64,000 bases of DNA from Streptomyces sp. Tue 6430 (GCA_021568835.1 JAKGSH010000010.1:4340001-4404000); one strand, 5' to 3'; positions 15,662 through 25,056 are shown, counted from the first letter of the stretch. The notes: a model not told the origin generated them from the sequence alone. Program-made: numbers and translations.

Positions 15662-17383
15662 ATGTCCAGGGAATTCCAACGCGGCCACAAGGCCAGGATC
15701 AGTGACCTCACCGCGGGCACGGATCTGTACGTAGGCGTGCAGATCTCCGGTCCCGGCCTGACCTTCGACATCAGCTGCTTCGGCCTCGACGCCGACGAGC
15801 GGCTCTCGGACGACCGGTACTTCGTCTTCTTCAACCAGCCGAAGACCCCCGAGGAGTCGGTCCAGCTCCTGGGCGCCCAGGCGGGCGACACGGAGTCCTT
15901 CCGCGTCACCCTGGACCGGATCCCCCCGCAGATCCGGAAGCTGTCCTTCACCGCGACCCTCGACGGCGCCGGCCAGATGTCGCAGATCGCCCCCGGCTAC
16001 CTGCGGATCGTCGCGGGCGGCCAGGAGGTGGCCCGCTACTCCTTCGACGGCTCGGAGTTCTCCACCGAGCGCGCCGTGATGCTGGGCGACTTCTACCTCA
16101 AGGACGTGTGGCGCTTCGCCGCCGTCGGGCAGGGCTTCGACGGCGGCCTGGACGCGCTGCTGAAGAACTTCGGCGGCGAGGTCGCCGAGGAAGAGGCGCC
16201 CGCCGCCGCGCCTCAGCCGCAGCCCGGTGCCACTCCCGGCTTCGCCCCGCCCGCCCAGGCGTCCGCGCCGCCCGCGTTCGGCGCCCCGTCCGCCCCCGCT
16301 CCGGCCCCCGCCCCGCAGCAGCCGCAGCCCGCGGCCCAGGGCTTCGCCCCGCCGGCCGGCCCGTCTCCGGCCGCGCCCCAGCCGTCGGTGCACGCCGCAC
16401 CGACGATCGTCGCGCCCATGACACCGCCCGGCGGAGTGCAGGTCCCGCCGCCGTCCCCGGCCCCCGCACCGTACGGACCGCCCGGCCAGCAGCCCTCGTA
16501 CGGCCAGCCGCCGCAGCAGCAGCCGTACGGCCAACCCGGCGCGCCGACCGCCCCGCCGCCGCCCGGTTACGGCCAGCCCCAGGCGCCCCAGGCGCCCCAG
16601 GCCCCCATGCCGCCGGGTTACGGGCAGTCGACCCCGCCGCCCGGCTACGGACAGCAGCCCGCGTTCGGCCAGGTGCCGGGCCAGCAGCCCTACGGCGTGC
16701 CGCAGGGCGCGCCCCAGGGCGGCGCCGGTGTGGCCGCGGCCCTCCAGCAGTTCAAGGAGACGCCCACCGGGCAGCGCTGGACACAGCAGAACCGGAAGCT
16801 GATCCGCGTCGACCTCGGCGTCGGCGGCCAGCCCGTGCTGGCCCGGCAGGGCAGCATGGTGCTCTACCAGGGCAAGGTCGACTTCAGCTACAAGGGCGCC
16901 GGTTTCGCCGGCCGGATCGTCGGCAACGCGACCGGTCAGGAGATGCAGCTGATGCGCTGCACCGGCCAGGGACAGGTGTTCCTCGCCGAGGACTCCACGA
17001 TGCTGCACCCCATCGAGCTCCAGGGCGACGGCATCTGCGTCTCCGCGGAGAACGTCCTCGCCTTCGACGAGAGCCTCCAGTACGAGGTGCGCCGCATCGA
17101 GGGCCACGGCATCCCCGGCGGCGCCCTGTTCACCATGCAGTTCACGGGCACCGGCACCGTCGTCGTCAAGACGCACGGCACGCCCGTCGTCCTGCCGGTC
17201 ACACCGACGACCTTCGCCGACTGCAACGCCGTCGTCGCCTGGTCGGCCGCGGCCCAGGTCGTCGTCTCGAGCCAGGTGCGCATGCGCCGCAACGCCTATC
17301 CGGGCGACACGGGAGAGAGCGTGAACCTCCAGTTCCGGGCCGCTCCCGGCAATTTCGTCGTCGTCCAGCCGTACGAGGTCTGA
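15662..17383 (+). CDS. TerD-domain and AIM24-domain fusion protein
   Basis: A 573-residue protein in three parts. Residues 1-170 are a TerD domain (GTDLYVGVQISG, FDISCFGLDADERLSDDRYFVFFNQ), the calcium-binding fold of tellurite/stress-resistance proteins. Residues 180-350 are a Pro/Gln/Ala-rich linker with repeated PYGQ and PPGYGQ units. Residues 360-573 are an AIM24-like beta-rich domain (TQQNRKLIRVDL, GSMVLYQGKVDF, TGTGTVVVKTHG). It heads a run of three same-strand genes all carrying AIM24-like domains, 11 and 18 bases apart, so an operon is likely. TerD proteins respond to chemical and envelope stress; what the AIM24 part does in bacteria is not established. Confidence 0.88.
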   Translation: MSREFQRGHKARISDLTAGTDLYVGVQISGPGLTFDISCFGLDADERLSDDRYFVFFNQPKTPEESVQLLGAQAGDTESFRVTLDRIPPQIRKLSFTATLDGAGQMSQIAPGYLRIVAGGQEVARYSFDGSEFSTERAVMLGDFYLKDVWRFAAVGQGFDGGLDALLKNFGGEVAEEEAPAAAPQPQPGATPGFAPPAQASAPPAFGAPSAPAPAPAPQQPQPAAQGFAPPAGPSPAAPQPSVHAAPTIVAPMTPPGGVQVPPPSPAPAPYGPPGQQPSYGQPPQQQPYGQPGAPTAPPPPGYGQPQAPQAPQAPMPPGYGQSTPPPGYGQQPAFGQVPGQQPYGVPQGAPQGGAGVAAALQQFKETPTGQRWTQQNRKLIRVDLGVGGQPVLARQGSMVLYQGKVDFSYKGAGFAGRIVGNATGQEMQLMRCTGQGQVFLAEDSTMLHPIELQGDGICVSAENVLAFDESLQYEVRRIEGHGIPGGALFTMQFTGTGTVVVKTHGTPVVLPVTPTTFADCNAVVAWSAAAQVVVSSQVRMRRNAYPGDTGESVNLQFRAAPGNFVVVQPYEV

Positions 17384-17394
17384 GGGAGCCCGTC

Positions 17395-18074
17395 ATGAAC
17401 CAGCCGCTCGCGGGCCATGCCCCCGCACCCGTCATCGCCCGCATGGAGAACCACGGCAACCACATGCTGAAGGTGGCCCTCCAGACCGGGAACGACCTCC
17501 TCGCGCGCGTGGGCTCGATGGTCGCCTACGAGGGCTTCATCCAGTACGAGCCCAACCCGCCGGCCGTGCGCCAGATCGCGCGCGACTGGATGACCGGCGA
17601 GGGCGCGCCCCTGATGAAGTGCTCCGGCGACGGCCTGCTCTACCTCGCCGACTACGGCGCGAACGTCGTCGTGATCAACCTCAACGGCGACGGCATCTCC
17701 GTCAACGCCACCAACCTGCTCGCCTTCGACGCCCACCTCACCTGGGGGTCGAGCGGGTCAAGGGAATGGCGAAGTTCGCCGGACAGGGCCTGTGGAACAC
17801 CAGGATCTCCGGGCAGGGATGGGTCGCGCTGACCTCCCGGGGCAAGCCGATCGTCGTCGACTGCGGCGGCGGCGAGAACGAGACCTACGTCGACCCGGAC
17901 GCGCTCGTCGCCTGGTCCCCGAACCTCAAGGTCAAGGGCAAGCGCAGTTTCAAGGCGCAGTCGCTGATCGGCCGGGGCAGCGGCGAGGCCTACCAGATGG
18001 CCTTCTCCGGAGAGGGCATCGTCGTCGTCCAGCCCAGCGAGGACAGCACCGACCGCCTTCGGGTCCGGGGCTGA
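17395..18074 (+). pseudogene. AIM24 family protein, frameshifted
   Basis: The second gene of the TerD/AIM24 cluster. From ATG 17395 the frame encodes an AIM24 N-terminal half (MENHGNHMLKVALQTGNDLL, VGSMVAYEGFIQYE, GDGLLYLADYGANVVVINL) until AFDAHLTWG, then leaves phase. The second half (ERVKGMAKFAGQGLWNTRIS ... GIVVVQPSE) is one base away and ends at 18074. The break is in the five-G run at 17744-17748; a sixth G restores a continuous 226-residue protein. As written the product would be a 145-residue truncation ending at 17832. It may be a sequencing deletion rather than a real loss. Confidence 0.85.
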
Positions 18075-18092
18075 GGGGGAGCCAGAGTCACC

Positions 18093-18848
18093 ATGCAGAG
18101 CCCGCTTTTCGCCTACAACGACCAGCAGACCCAGGAACGCTGGAGCCTGCAGAACAAGCAGATGCTCCGCGTCGCCCTGGAGGGCAACGAAGACCTCCTC
18201 GCCCGCAAGGGCACGATGGTCGCCTACCAGGGACTCGTCGAGTTCGACGCGGAGTTCCAGAGCAACAGCCGGTCACGCGCGCGTGCGCGGACCGGTGAGG
18301 GCCTGGACCTGATGCGCTGCCACGGGCAGGGTGTCGTCTACCTCGCCAACCTCGCCCAGCACATCCACGTCGTGGAGGTCGACCACGAGGGACTGACCGT
18401 CGACAGCAGCTACGTCCTCGCCATGGACTCCGCGCTGCACCACGAGGTCATCGCCGTCGACAGCCTCTACGGCATCTCCGGCTCCGGGAAGTACCAGCTC
18501 AACATCACCGGCCGCGGACGGGTCGCCCTGATGACCTCGGGCGCGCCCCTGATGCTGCAGGTCACGCCCGACAAGTACGTCAACTGCGACGCCGACGCCA
18601 TCGTCGCCTGGTCCACCGGGCTGCGGGTGCAGATGCAGGCGCAGACGCATTCCTCCGGGGTGTGGCGGCGTCGCGGCAGCACCGGTGAGGGCTGGGAGCT
18701 GAGCTTCATGGGAACCGGCTTCGCGCTCGTCCAGCCGAGTGAACTGCTGCCGCCGCAGAACGCCCAGATCGGCTCCGGCCTCGCCGCGCAGTACGGCATG
18801 GGACAGCAGGGGGTGCGGACGCAGAACCAGGGCAACGCCTGGAGCTGA
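18093..18848 (+). CDS. AIM24 family protein
   Basis: A 251-residue intact AIM24-like protein (QNKQMLRVALEG, GTMVAYQGLVEFD, GQGVVYLANLAQHIHVVEV, SGSGKYQLNITGRGRVALMT, GTGFALVQPSELLPP). No signal peptide or membrane segment. It closes the TerD/AIM24 gene run and is followed at once by a terminator. AIM24 is named for a yeast mitochondrial protein affecting inner-membrane organisation; its role in bacteria is unknown. The two halves share an internal resemblance, as expected of a duplicated beta domain. Confidence 0.88.
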   Translation: MQSPLFAYNDQQTQERWSLQNKQMLRVALEGNEDLLARKGTMVAYQGLVEFDAEFQSNSRSRARARTGEGLDLMRCHGQGVVYLANLAQHIHVVEVDHEGLTVDSSYVLAMDSALHHEVIAVDSLYGISGSGKYQLNITGRGRVALMTSGAPLMLQVTPDKYVNCDADAIVAWSTGLRVQMQAQTHSSGVWRRRGSTGEGWELSFMGTGFALVQPSELLPPQNAQIGSGLAAQYGMGQQGVRTQNQGNAWS

Positions 18849-18866
18849 CCGTCCGGAGCGCGGACG

Positions 18867-18898
18867 CAAGGGGCGACCACTCAGATGGTCGCCCCTTG
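18867..18898. terminator. Bidirectional terminator between AIM24 and Nudix genes
   Basis: CAAGGGGCGACC pairs perfectly with GGTCGCCCCTTG across an eight-base loop, between convergent genes. Confidence 0.85.
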
Positions 18899-18909
18899 CC
18901 CGTGCCGCT

Positions 18910-19431
18910 TCACAGGCGTGTCCGTGCCGCCTCCAGCAGACGGACGACCGACTCGTCCGCCACCTCCGCGACCGCGTCGTAGGGGAACCAGCGCAGGTCG
19001 AGGGACTCGTCGCTGATGGCCTGGGTGGCGCCGGGCGGGGCCAGGGCCGCGTACTGGACGTCGAAGTGCCAGTGGCACGGCGCCGGGATCGGATGGCGGT
19101 CCAGCCGGACGGGGCCGCCCGGCAGCAGTGTCAGGCCCGGGATGCCGGACTCCTCGGTGGCCTCGCGCAGGGCGGCCGCCGTCAGGGAGGTGTCCTGCGG
19201 CTCGCAGTGGCCGCCCATCTGGAGCCACATCCGCAGCTTCCTGTGCAGGGTCAGCAGCACCTGCCCCCGCTCGGGGGCGATCACCAGGGCGCTGGCCGTC
19301 AGGTGCCCGGCCTCGCAGGCCTTCCACATGCCGTCCGGGTGCGCCGCCAGGTGGTCGAGGTACTCCTGACGCAGGTCCTCCTGGTCCTCGTACGCCTTCA
19401 GTACGAGAACCGCGTCGTCGTGCAGGCTCAC
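18910..19431 (-). CDS. Nudix hydrolase
   Basis: A 173-residue Nudix-fold protein. The box reads GGHCEPQDTSLTAAALREAT followed by EESG; the REATEESG helix is canonical while the first acidic residue is Asp in a slightly longer loop. A preceding ALVIAPERGQVLLTLH strand and a later PCHWHFDVQYAA segment are common in the subgroup. The GTG start at 19431 overlaps the stop of the upstream zincin gene (GTGA), so both are co-translated. Substrate unknown. Confidence 0.85.
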   Translation of the reverse strand: MSLHDDAVLVLKAYEDQEDLRQEYLDHLAAHPDGMWKACEAGHLTASALVIAPERGQVLLTLHRKLRMWLQMGGHCEPQDTSLTAAALREATEESGIPGLTLLPGGPVRLDRHPIPAPCHWHFDVQYAALAPPGATQAISDESLDLRWFPYDAVAEVADESVVRLLEAARTRL

Positions 19432-20933
19432 TCGGTGCCGTCGCCCTTGCCGTCGCCCTTGCCGTCGTCGGAGCCGTCGTCCTTCTTCAGGTGCGGCTTC
19501 TCCCCGGAACCGGAACCGGAACCGGAAGGGGAATCCGAGCCGGAACCCGCGCCGCCGCTCGCCGCCTCGCCGAGCATCTTGTCCCACTCGGAGAAGTCCA
19601 TCTGCTCGCGGTGCACGAAGCCGTCCGGGTCGTCCAGGTCGGCGGCCGTCGGCAGCATGTCCGGGTGTGCCCACAGCGCGTCACGGCCGTCCACACCGCG
19701 CGCGTCCGTCAGCGAGGCCCACAGCCGGGACGCGTCCCGCAGGCGCCGCGGGCGCAGCTCCAGACCGATCAGCGTCGCGAAGGTCTGCTCCGCCGGACCG
19801 CCCGTGGCACGACGGCGGCGCAGGGTCTCGCGCAGCGCGTCCGCGGACGACAGGCGCGGCTTGGCGGCCGCGTGCACCACCGCGTCGACCCAGCCCTCCA
19901 CCAGCGCCAGAGCCGTCTCCAGACGGGCCAGGGCGGCCTTCTGCTCCGGAGTGTCCTCCGGCTGGAACATGCCCTGCTGAAGGGCGTCCTGAAGCTGCTC
20001 GGGATTCTGCGGATCGAACTGCCCGACCACGTCCTCCAGCTTCTCCGTGTCCACCTTGATCCCGCGCGCGTAGCCGTCGACCGCGCCGAACAGGTGCGAG
20101 CGCAGCCACGGCACGTGCGCGAACAGGCGCTGGTGGGCGGCCTCGCGCAGGGCCAGGTAGAGCCGCACCTCCTCCTTCGGGACGCCCAGGTCCTTGCCGA
20201 ACGACTCGATGTTCAGCGGCAGCAGCGCGGCCTTGCCGGCCGGGCCGAGAGGCAGGCCGATGTCGGTCGAACCGACGACCTCGCCCGCGAGCACGCCCAC
20301 CGCCTGCCCGATCTGCGAGCCGAACATGGCGCCGCCCATCGAGCGCATCATGCCGATCAGCGGGCCCGCCATGGCCTGCATCTCCTCCGGCAGGACATCG
20401 CCCATGGCCGCGCCGACCCGCTCGGCGACCGGGTCGACCAGCTCCTTCCACGCGGGCAGGGTCGCCTCGACCCACTCGGCGCGCGACCACGCCACGGCGG
20501 TGCCGGCACCGGACGGCAGTGACGTCGCGTCGTCCAGCCACAGGTCGGCCAGGCGGACGGCCTCCTGCACCGCGGTCCGCTCGGCGGGGCCGACGCTGGC
20601 GTCCTTGACGCCCTCGGAGGTGCCCTGGGAGACCGTCTGGCGGGCGATCTGCTTGGCCATGTCCCAGTTCACCGGGCCGCCCTCGTAGGAGAGCATCTGG
20701 CCCAGCTGCTGGAACGCCGCGCCCAGGTCGGTGGGGTTCAGCGAGCCGAACATGGCGGCGAGGGGATTGTCCGCACCCGGGCCGCCGAAGCCTCCGGCGC
20801 CCGGCAGCCCGCCGAAGCCGAACGGGTTGGCCGGTCCCTGACCACCGCCGCCCTGCGGGTCCTTCTTCTTGCCCTCGTCGCCGTCGTCCGGCTCCTCCGG
20901 CGGAAGGCCGAATCCGAATGGGGTGTCACTCAC
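19428..20933 (-). CDS. Zincin-like putative zinc-dependent metalloprotease
   Basis: A 501-residue actinobacterial protein of the zincin_2/TIGR03624 family, homologous in position and sequence features to mycobacterial Rv3195. The N-terminus is Gly/Pro-rich and acidic (PFGFGLPPEEPDDGDEGKKK). The core includes DMAKQIARQTVSQG, GSQIGQAVGVLAGEVVGSTD and REAAHQRLFAHVPWLRSHL; the latter holds the candidate zinc histidines. The C-terminal 60 residues are low-complexity Ser/Gly/Asp/Lys repeats. Start GTG 20933. It is translationally coupled to the Nudix gene and divergent from the SDR gene. Proteolytic activity has not been established for the family as far as I know. Confidence 0.82.
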   Translation of the reverse strand: MSDTPFGFGLPPEEPDDGDEGKKKDPQGGGGQGPANPFGFGGLPGAGGFGGPGADNPLAAMFGSLNPTDLGAAFQQLGQMLSYEGGPVNWDMAKQIARQTVSQGTSEGVKDASVGPAERTAVQEAVRLADLWLDDATSLPSGAGTAVAWSRAEWVEATLPAWKELVDPVAERVGAAMGDVLPEEMQAMAGPLIGMMRSMGGAMFGSQIGQAVGVLAGEVVGSTDIGLPLGPAGKAALLPLNIESFGKDLGVPKEEVRLYLALREAAHQRLFAHVPWLRSHLFGAVDGYARGIKVDTEKLEDVVGQFDPQNPEQLQDALQQGMFQPEDTPEQKAALARLETALALVEGWVDAVVHAAAKPRLSSADALRETLRRRRATGGPAEQTFATLIGLELRPRRLRDASRLWASLTDARGVDGRDALWAHPDMLPTAADLDDPDGFVHREQMDFSEWDKMLGEAASGGAGSGSDSPSGSGSGSGEKPHLKKDDGSDDGKGDGKGDGTE

Positions 20934-21126
20934 GGGGTTCCTCGGCTGGTAAGGCCACCGGCTCTGGTCCGGCGGCGCGGCTGCCCTGCAACACCACCCA
21001 GCGTAGACACCCGGGCTCGATCGGGCCTCGGTGCTCCGCCGACTCGCGGCCTGCGGCAGGATGGATGCCACCTGGTACGAACGCGTCACTCGCGCCCGTA
21101 TGAAAAACAACCGCTGGAGACACCTG

Positions 21127-22236
21127 GTGAGTTCCCCAGATCCGCAGGTTCGCGCAGCGCGAAACCCGTCGACCCCGGGCGGGCCGCGCGGCCCCGTCGT
21201 CGCCGTGACCGGCGCCGCGACCGGAGTGGGCGCGCTGCTGACCGAGCGGCTCGCCGCGTCCGAAGAGATCAAGCAGGTCATCGCCATCGACGAGCGGCGG
21301 GGCGAGTGCGACGCGGCGCAGTGGCACATCCTCGACGTCCGCGACCCGGCGATCGCCGAGAAGTTGCGCGGCGCGGACGTTGTCGTCCATCTGGCGCTCG
21401 ATCTCGACCTGGGGAGCGAAGCCGCCGCCCGAACGGCCTACAACGTGCGCGGGACCCAGACGGTGCTGACCGCCGCCGCGGCCGCCGGGGTGCACCGCGT
21501 GGTCCTGTGCACCTCCGCGATGGTCTACGGCGCGCTCCCGGACAATGAGCTGCCGCTGTCGGAGGACGCGGAGCTGAAGGCCACGGCGGAGGCGACCGGC
21601 GTCGGGGACCTCCTGGAGATCGAGCGGCTCGCCCGCCGCGCCCCGCGCGCGCATCCCGGTCTCAACGTCACCGTGGTCCGGCCGGCGGTGCTGGTGGGCG
21701 GCACGGACACCGCGCTGACCCGGTACTTCGAGTCGCCCCGGCTGCTGGTCGTCGCCGGATCGCGGCCGGTCTGGCAGTTCTGCCACGTCGAGGACCTGTG
21801 CGGGGCGCTGGAGTACGCCGTCCTGGAGAAGGTCGACGGGGAACTCGTCGTCGGGTGCGACGGATGGCTGGAGCAGGAGGAGGTCGAGGAGCTGAGCGGG
21901 ATCCGGCGGATGGAGCTCCCGTCGGCGGTCGCGCTCGGCGCGGCGGCCCGGCTGCACCGGATCGGGCTCACGCCGTCCCCGGCGGGGGACCTGGCGTACA
22001 CGATGTATCCGTGGGTGGTGAGCGGGAGTCGGCTGCATGACGCCGGGTGGCGGCCCCGCTGGACCAACGAGGAGGTGCTGGCGGAGCTGCTGGAGGAGGT
22101 CTCCGGACGGCACACCGTGGCCGGGCGGCGCCTGGGCCGCAAGGACGCGACGGCCGCAGGGGCCGCGGGGGCGACCGTCGCTCTGCTCGGCGCCGCCGCA
22201 GTGGTGCGCCGGGCCCGCAAGGCACGGCGGCGGTAG
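21127..22236 (+). CDS. NAD-dependent epimerase/SDR family protein
   Basis: A 369-residue extended short-chain dehydrogenase. The dinucleotide loop is VVAVTGAATGVGALLTERLA, followed by DVRDP, ADVVVHLALD, NVRGTQTVL and VVLCTSAMVYGA. The catalytic Tyr of the fold is present in MVYGA but the usual Lys three residues later is not, so it may be an atypical or non-catalytic member. The C-terminus has a short hydrophobic stretch (AAGAAGATVALLGAAAVV) ending in basic residues, suggesting membrane attachment. GTG 21127 with GGAG eight bases upstream is preferred to the longer frame from 21031. Confidence 0.82.
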   Translation: MSSPDPQVRAARNPSTPGGPRGPVVAVTGAATGVGALLTERLAASEEIKQVIAIDERRGECDAAQWHILDVRDPAIAEKLRGADVVVHLALDLDLGSEAAARTAYNVRGTQTVLTAAAAAGVHRVVLCTSAMVYGALPDNELPLSEDAELKATAEATGVGDLLEIERLARRAPRAHPGLNVTVVRPAVLVGGTDTALTRYFESPRLLVVAGSRPVWQFCHVEDLCGALEYAVLEKVDGELVVGCDGWLEQEEVEELSGIRRMELPSAVALGAAARLHRIGLTPSPAGDLAYTMYPWVVSGSRLHDAGWRPRWTNEEVLAELLEEVSGRHTVAGRRLGRKDATAAGAAGATVALLGAAAVVRRARKARRR

Positions 22237-22361
22237 CGGTCGCGGTGGCCGGAGCCGCCGGCCCTCCGGGGGACAGCCCTGGAGGGGGCTCCCGGTCCTG
22301 CGCGCGCGTGCCGGGTGATTCCGCTGTTCCCGCTGTCCGCGAGGTGCGGCACGATGGAGTC

Positions 22362-22820
22362 ATGGCACCCAGCAACGATCACCCCGGTGAGCAGGCCGCG
22401 CAGGATCCCGTCAAGCTGATCGCGATCCGGGACGGCGCGCTGTCCCTGGACGAGGTCTTCCGGGCCGTCGGGGACGACGCGGCCGGTGGGACGGCCCTGT
22501 TCGTGGGAACCGTGCGCAACCACGACGGCGGCGCCGACGTGGACTGCCTCGGATACTCCAGTCACCCCGGCGCCGAGGCGGAGATGCGGCGGATCGCGGA
22601 GAAGGTCGTCGCCGAGTACCCGGTGCGGGCGCTCGCCGCCGTCCACCGGGTGGGGGACCTCAGGGTCGGCGATCTCGCGGTCGTCGTCGCCGTGTCCTGT
22701 CCGCACCGCGGCGAGGCCTTCGAGGCCTGCCGCAAGCTGATCGACGACCTCAAGCACGAGGTGCCCATCTGGAAGCACCAGAGGTTCTCCGACGGCACCG
22801 ACGAATGGGTCGGCGCGTAG
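22362..22820 (+). CDS. moaE: Molybdopterin synthase catalytic subunit MoaE
   Basis: A 152-residue MoaE homologue. It transfers sulfur from thiocarboxylated MoaD to precursor Z to make molybdopterin. Diagnostic segments are GGTALFVGTVRNHDGG, LGYSSHPGAEAEMRRIA, VAVSCPHRGEAFEACR and the active-site lysine in VPIWKHQRF. No MoaD gene is adjacent. Start ATG 22362; the frame is open upstream only as overlap with the SDR gene. Confidence 0.92.
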   Translation: MAPSNDHPGEQAAQDPVKLIAIRDGALSLDEVFRAVGDDAAGGTALFVGTVRNHDGGADVDCLGYSSHPGAEAEMRRIAEKVVAEYPVRALAAVHRVGDLRVGDLAVVVAVSCPHRGEAFEACRKLIDDLKHEVPIWKHQRFSDGTDEWVGA

Positions 22821-22987
22821 CGCCGTCGTCGGGGGGTGGTGGTCGGGCGGCGGGAGGGCGGGGCGGGGCCTGCTGGAGCGGCCACCCGTCCGGTTGCGTA
22901 ACCCCACCCCTGCCATGAGCGTTGTCAGTGCGGAAGGTTAATCTGCTGATCAGTCAGTTGCGGTCGCACGTGGGGTTGGGAGGTCGC

Positions 22988-23152
22988 ATGGGGGCGCTCG
23001 CCTGGTTGCTGATTCCGCTGTTCGCCGCGATCGGCGCGGGTCTGTGGGGCAGTTGGGCCAACCGCACGCGCAGAGCCCGCGGCGACGGCCCCGAGCTGGA
23101 CGGTTACGCCCGCTTCCGCGCGGCCATGGAGAGGTCCCACTCGGGCACCTGA
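22988..23152 (+). CDS. Small single-span membrane protein
   Basis: A 54-residue protein: MGALAWLLIPLFAAIGAGLW forms one transmembrane helix, followed by a basic, cytosolic tail (ANRTRRARGDGPEL). ATG 22988 is preceded by GGGAGG at five bases; the in-frame TTG at 22922 has no support. Located between moaE and the PDZ-Lon gene on the same strand. Function unknown. Confidence 0.7.
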   Translation: MGALAWLLIPLFAAIGAGLWGSWANRTRRARGDGPELDGYARFRAAMERSHSGT

Positions 23153-23215
23153 GGTCCGTGACCCGGGCGGTGGCCCTGACGGTGCGCCGACAGGGGCGTC
23201 CCGTACTGTCGAGTC

Positions 23216-24316
23216 ATGCCACGCCGCACCGCGACGATGCTCGCCTCCACCCTGATGCTGATCGCGCTCCTCTGCGCGGGAGTGCTCATCCGCGTGCCGT
23301 ACGCGGAGATGTCCCCGGGGCCGACGGTGAACACGCTCGGGGAACACGGCGGCGAGCCGGTGCTCCAGATCGCCGGGCGCAAGACCTACCCGACCGACGG
23401 TCACCTCAACATGACGACCGTGCGGGTGACCAGCGCCGACTACCGGATGAACCTGGTCGAGGCGGTCTACGGCTGGCTGGCGCACGACAACAAGGTCGTC
23501 CCGCACGACACGCTCTACCCGGACGGCAAGACCGAGGAGCAGTCCACCCAGGAGAACGCCGAGGAGTTCAGCCAGTCCCAGGAGAGCGCCAAGGTCGCCG
23601 CCCTGAAGGAGCTGGACGTCCCGGTGCGGTCCTGGGTGATCGTCTCCACCGTCGTGAAGGGCTCGCCCGCCGAGGGCCGGCTGCACGCCGGAGACGTGAT
23701 CAAGGACGTGGACGGTACGGCGGTGAAGGCCCCCTCCGACGTCGCGAAGCTGGTGACGAAGCACAAGCTCGGCGAGGACGTCGTCTTCACCATCGTGCCC
23801 GCGAAGGACCAGGCCGCCGCCGAGAAGGCGCAGAAGACGGCGACCAGAACCCAGAAGGTCACGATCAGGACGGCGGCCTCCGACGACGGCGGGCAGAAGC
23901 GGGCCGTCGTCGGGATCTCCGCCGGCACCGACCACACGTTCCCGTTCACCATCGACATCAAGCTCGCCGACGTCGGCGGTCCGAGCGCCGGCCTGATGTT
24001 CGCGCTCGGCATCTACGACAAGCTCACCCCGGGCAGCCTGACCGGTGGGAAGTTCGTCGCCGGCACCGGCACCATCGACGACGACGGCAAGGTCGGCCCG
24101 ATCGGCGGCATCCAGCTGAAGACCGTCGGCGCCCGCGACAAGGGCGCGCGGTACTTCCTGACGCCGGCCGACAACTGCGCGTCCGCCGCCAAGGACACCC
24201 CGAGCGGGCTGACGCTCGTCAAGGTGAACACCATCGAGGACGCCCTCGGCGCCCTGAAGGACATCCGCAGCGGCGACACCGCCGACCTGCCGACGTGCAC
24301 GGCCGGCAGGTCCTGA
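23216..24316 (+). CDS. PDZ and Lon-type (S16) membrane-anchored serine protease
   Basis: A 366-residue protein with an N-terminal membrane anchor (about residues 8-25), a PDZ domain (about 130-190, SPAEGRLHAGDVIKDVDG) and a C-terminal Lon S16 catalytic domain without the AAA part. The Ser of VGGPSAGLMFAL (about residue 256) and the Lys of GGIQLKTVGA (about 301) form the Ser-Lys dyad. The Bacillus relative is YlbL, and the mycobacterial equivalent Rv3194c sits beside the same neighbours. The active site is extracytoplasmic, so a role in envelope protein quality control is likely. A TACTGT -10-like element lies about ten bases before the ATG, suggesting a short leader. Confidence 0.9.
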   Translation: MPRRTATMLASTLMLIALLCAGVLIRVPYAEMSPGPTVNTLGEHGGEPVLQIAGRKTYPTDGHLNMTTVRVTSADYRMNLVEAVYGWLAHDNKVVPHDTLYPDGKTEEQSTQENAEEFSQSQESAKVAALKELDVPVRSWVIVSTVVKGSPAEGRLHAGDVIKDVDGTAVKAPSDVAKLVTKHKLGEDVVFTIVPAKDQAAAEKAQKTATRTQKVTIRTAASDDGGQKRAVVGISAGTDHTFPFTIDIKLADVGGPSAGLMFALGIYDKLTPGSLTGGKFVAGTGTIDDDGKVGPIGGIQLKTVGARDKGARYFLTPADNCASAAKDTPSGLTLVKVNTIEDALGALKDIRSGDTADLPTCTAGRS

Positions 24317-24361
24317 GACGGCGCCGGGAGTCCGCCGGGCCGTGCGGCGACGCCGTGGGGG

Positions 24362-24904
24362 CTACTCCTCGAACGTCGCCGACAGGGCCTCCGCGAGGCC
24401 CGGTACCAGTTCCGAACCGGTGAGGACCTCCGTCGGGGAGTCCTTCTCGCGCAGCCGCAGGGCCGAGTCCCGGGTGCCGTCGCGCAGCACCGCCACCGTC
24501 ATCCGCACCTCCTGGCGGTCGGGGTGATCGGCCACCCACCGCGTCAGCTTCGCTCCGCTCAGCCCCTGCGGGACCTGTGCCTCGGCGGACGGGGGCAGCA
24601 TCAGACGCTCCACGGTCAACGCGCAGCCGGCCACGGCGTCGGGCCAGGCGATCGTCGCGAGGAACTCGTCGAGCGGCTTGTCCGTTGGCACTTCGTCCTG
24701 CTCGATCGGGGTGAGACCGGTGGTCTCGGGCGCGTCCTCCAGACCGAGCTGGGTGGCGAGCGCGGGTTCCTGGGTCCGCAGCCGTGCGGTGTCTACGAGG
24801 GCGAAGAGGCGGGCGGGCTGGTCCCAGCCGAGGCCGGAGGCGTACTCGTCGATCTCGAGTACGGCCCGGGTGAGCGGGCTCGCCGCCATGGGAGTGTTGG
24901 ACAT
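24362..24904 (-). CDS. PPA1309 family protein
   Basis: A 180-residue cytosolic actinobacterial protein of unknown function. Recognisable segments are AVLEIDEYASGLGWDQPARL near the start, the central AIAWPDAV-type stretch (TIAWPDAVAGCALTVERLML) and LTGSELVPGLAEALSATF at the end. It is convergent with the PDZ-Lon gene and divergent from the UPF0182 gene, as in other Streptomyces. No catalytic motif is seen. Confidence 0.8.
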   Translation of the reverse strand: MSNTPMAASPLTRAVLEIDEYASGLGWDQPARLFALVDTARLRTQEPALATQLGLEDAPETTGLTPIEQDEVPTDKPLDEFLATIAWPDAVAGCALTVERLMLPPSAEAQVPQGLSGAKLTRWVADHPDRQEVRMTVAVLRDGTRDSALRLREKDSPTEVLTGSELVPGLAEALSATFEE

Positions 24905-25056
24905 GGTCACAATCCTGCCTCGTTCCCGGCCGGAATCGGGAACCAGGTAAACGGTGAGTAAGTTGCATAGGTGTGGGCCCGCGATCACGGGGGGCCACGG
25001 AGGGTCCACGAAGACGCGGGCCTGACCGATCAACAGCGAACTTCGGGGTGCGAACC

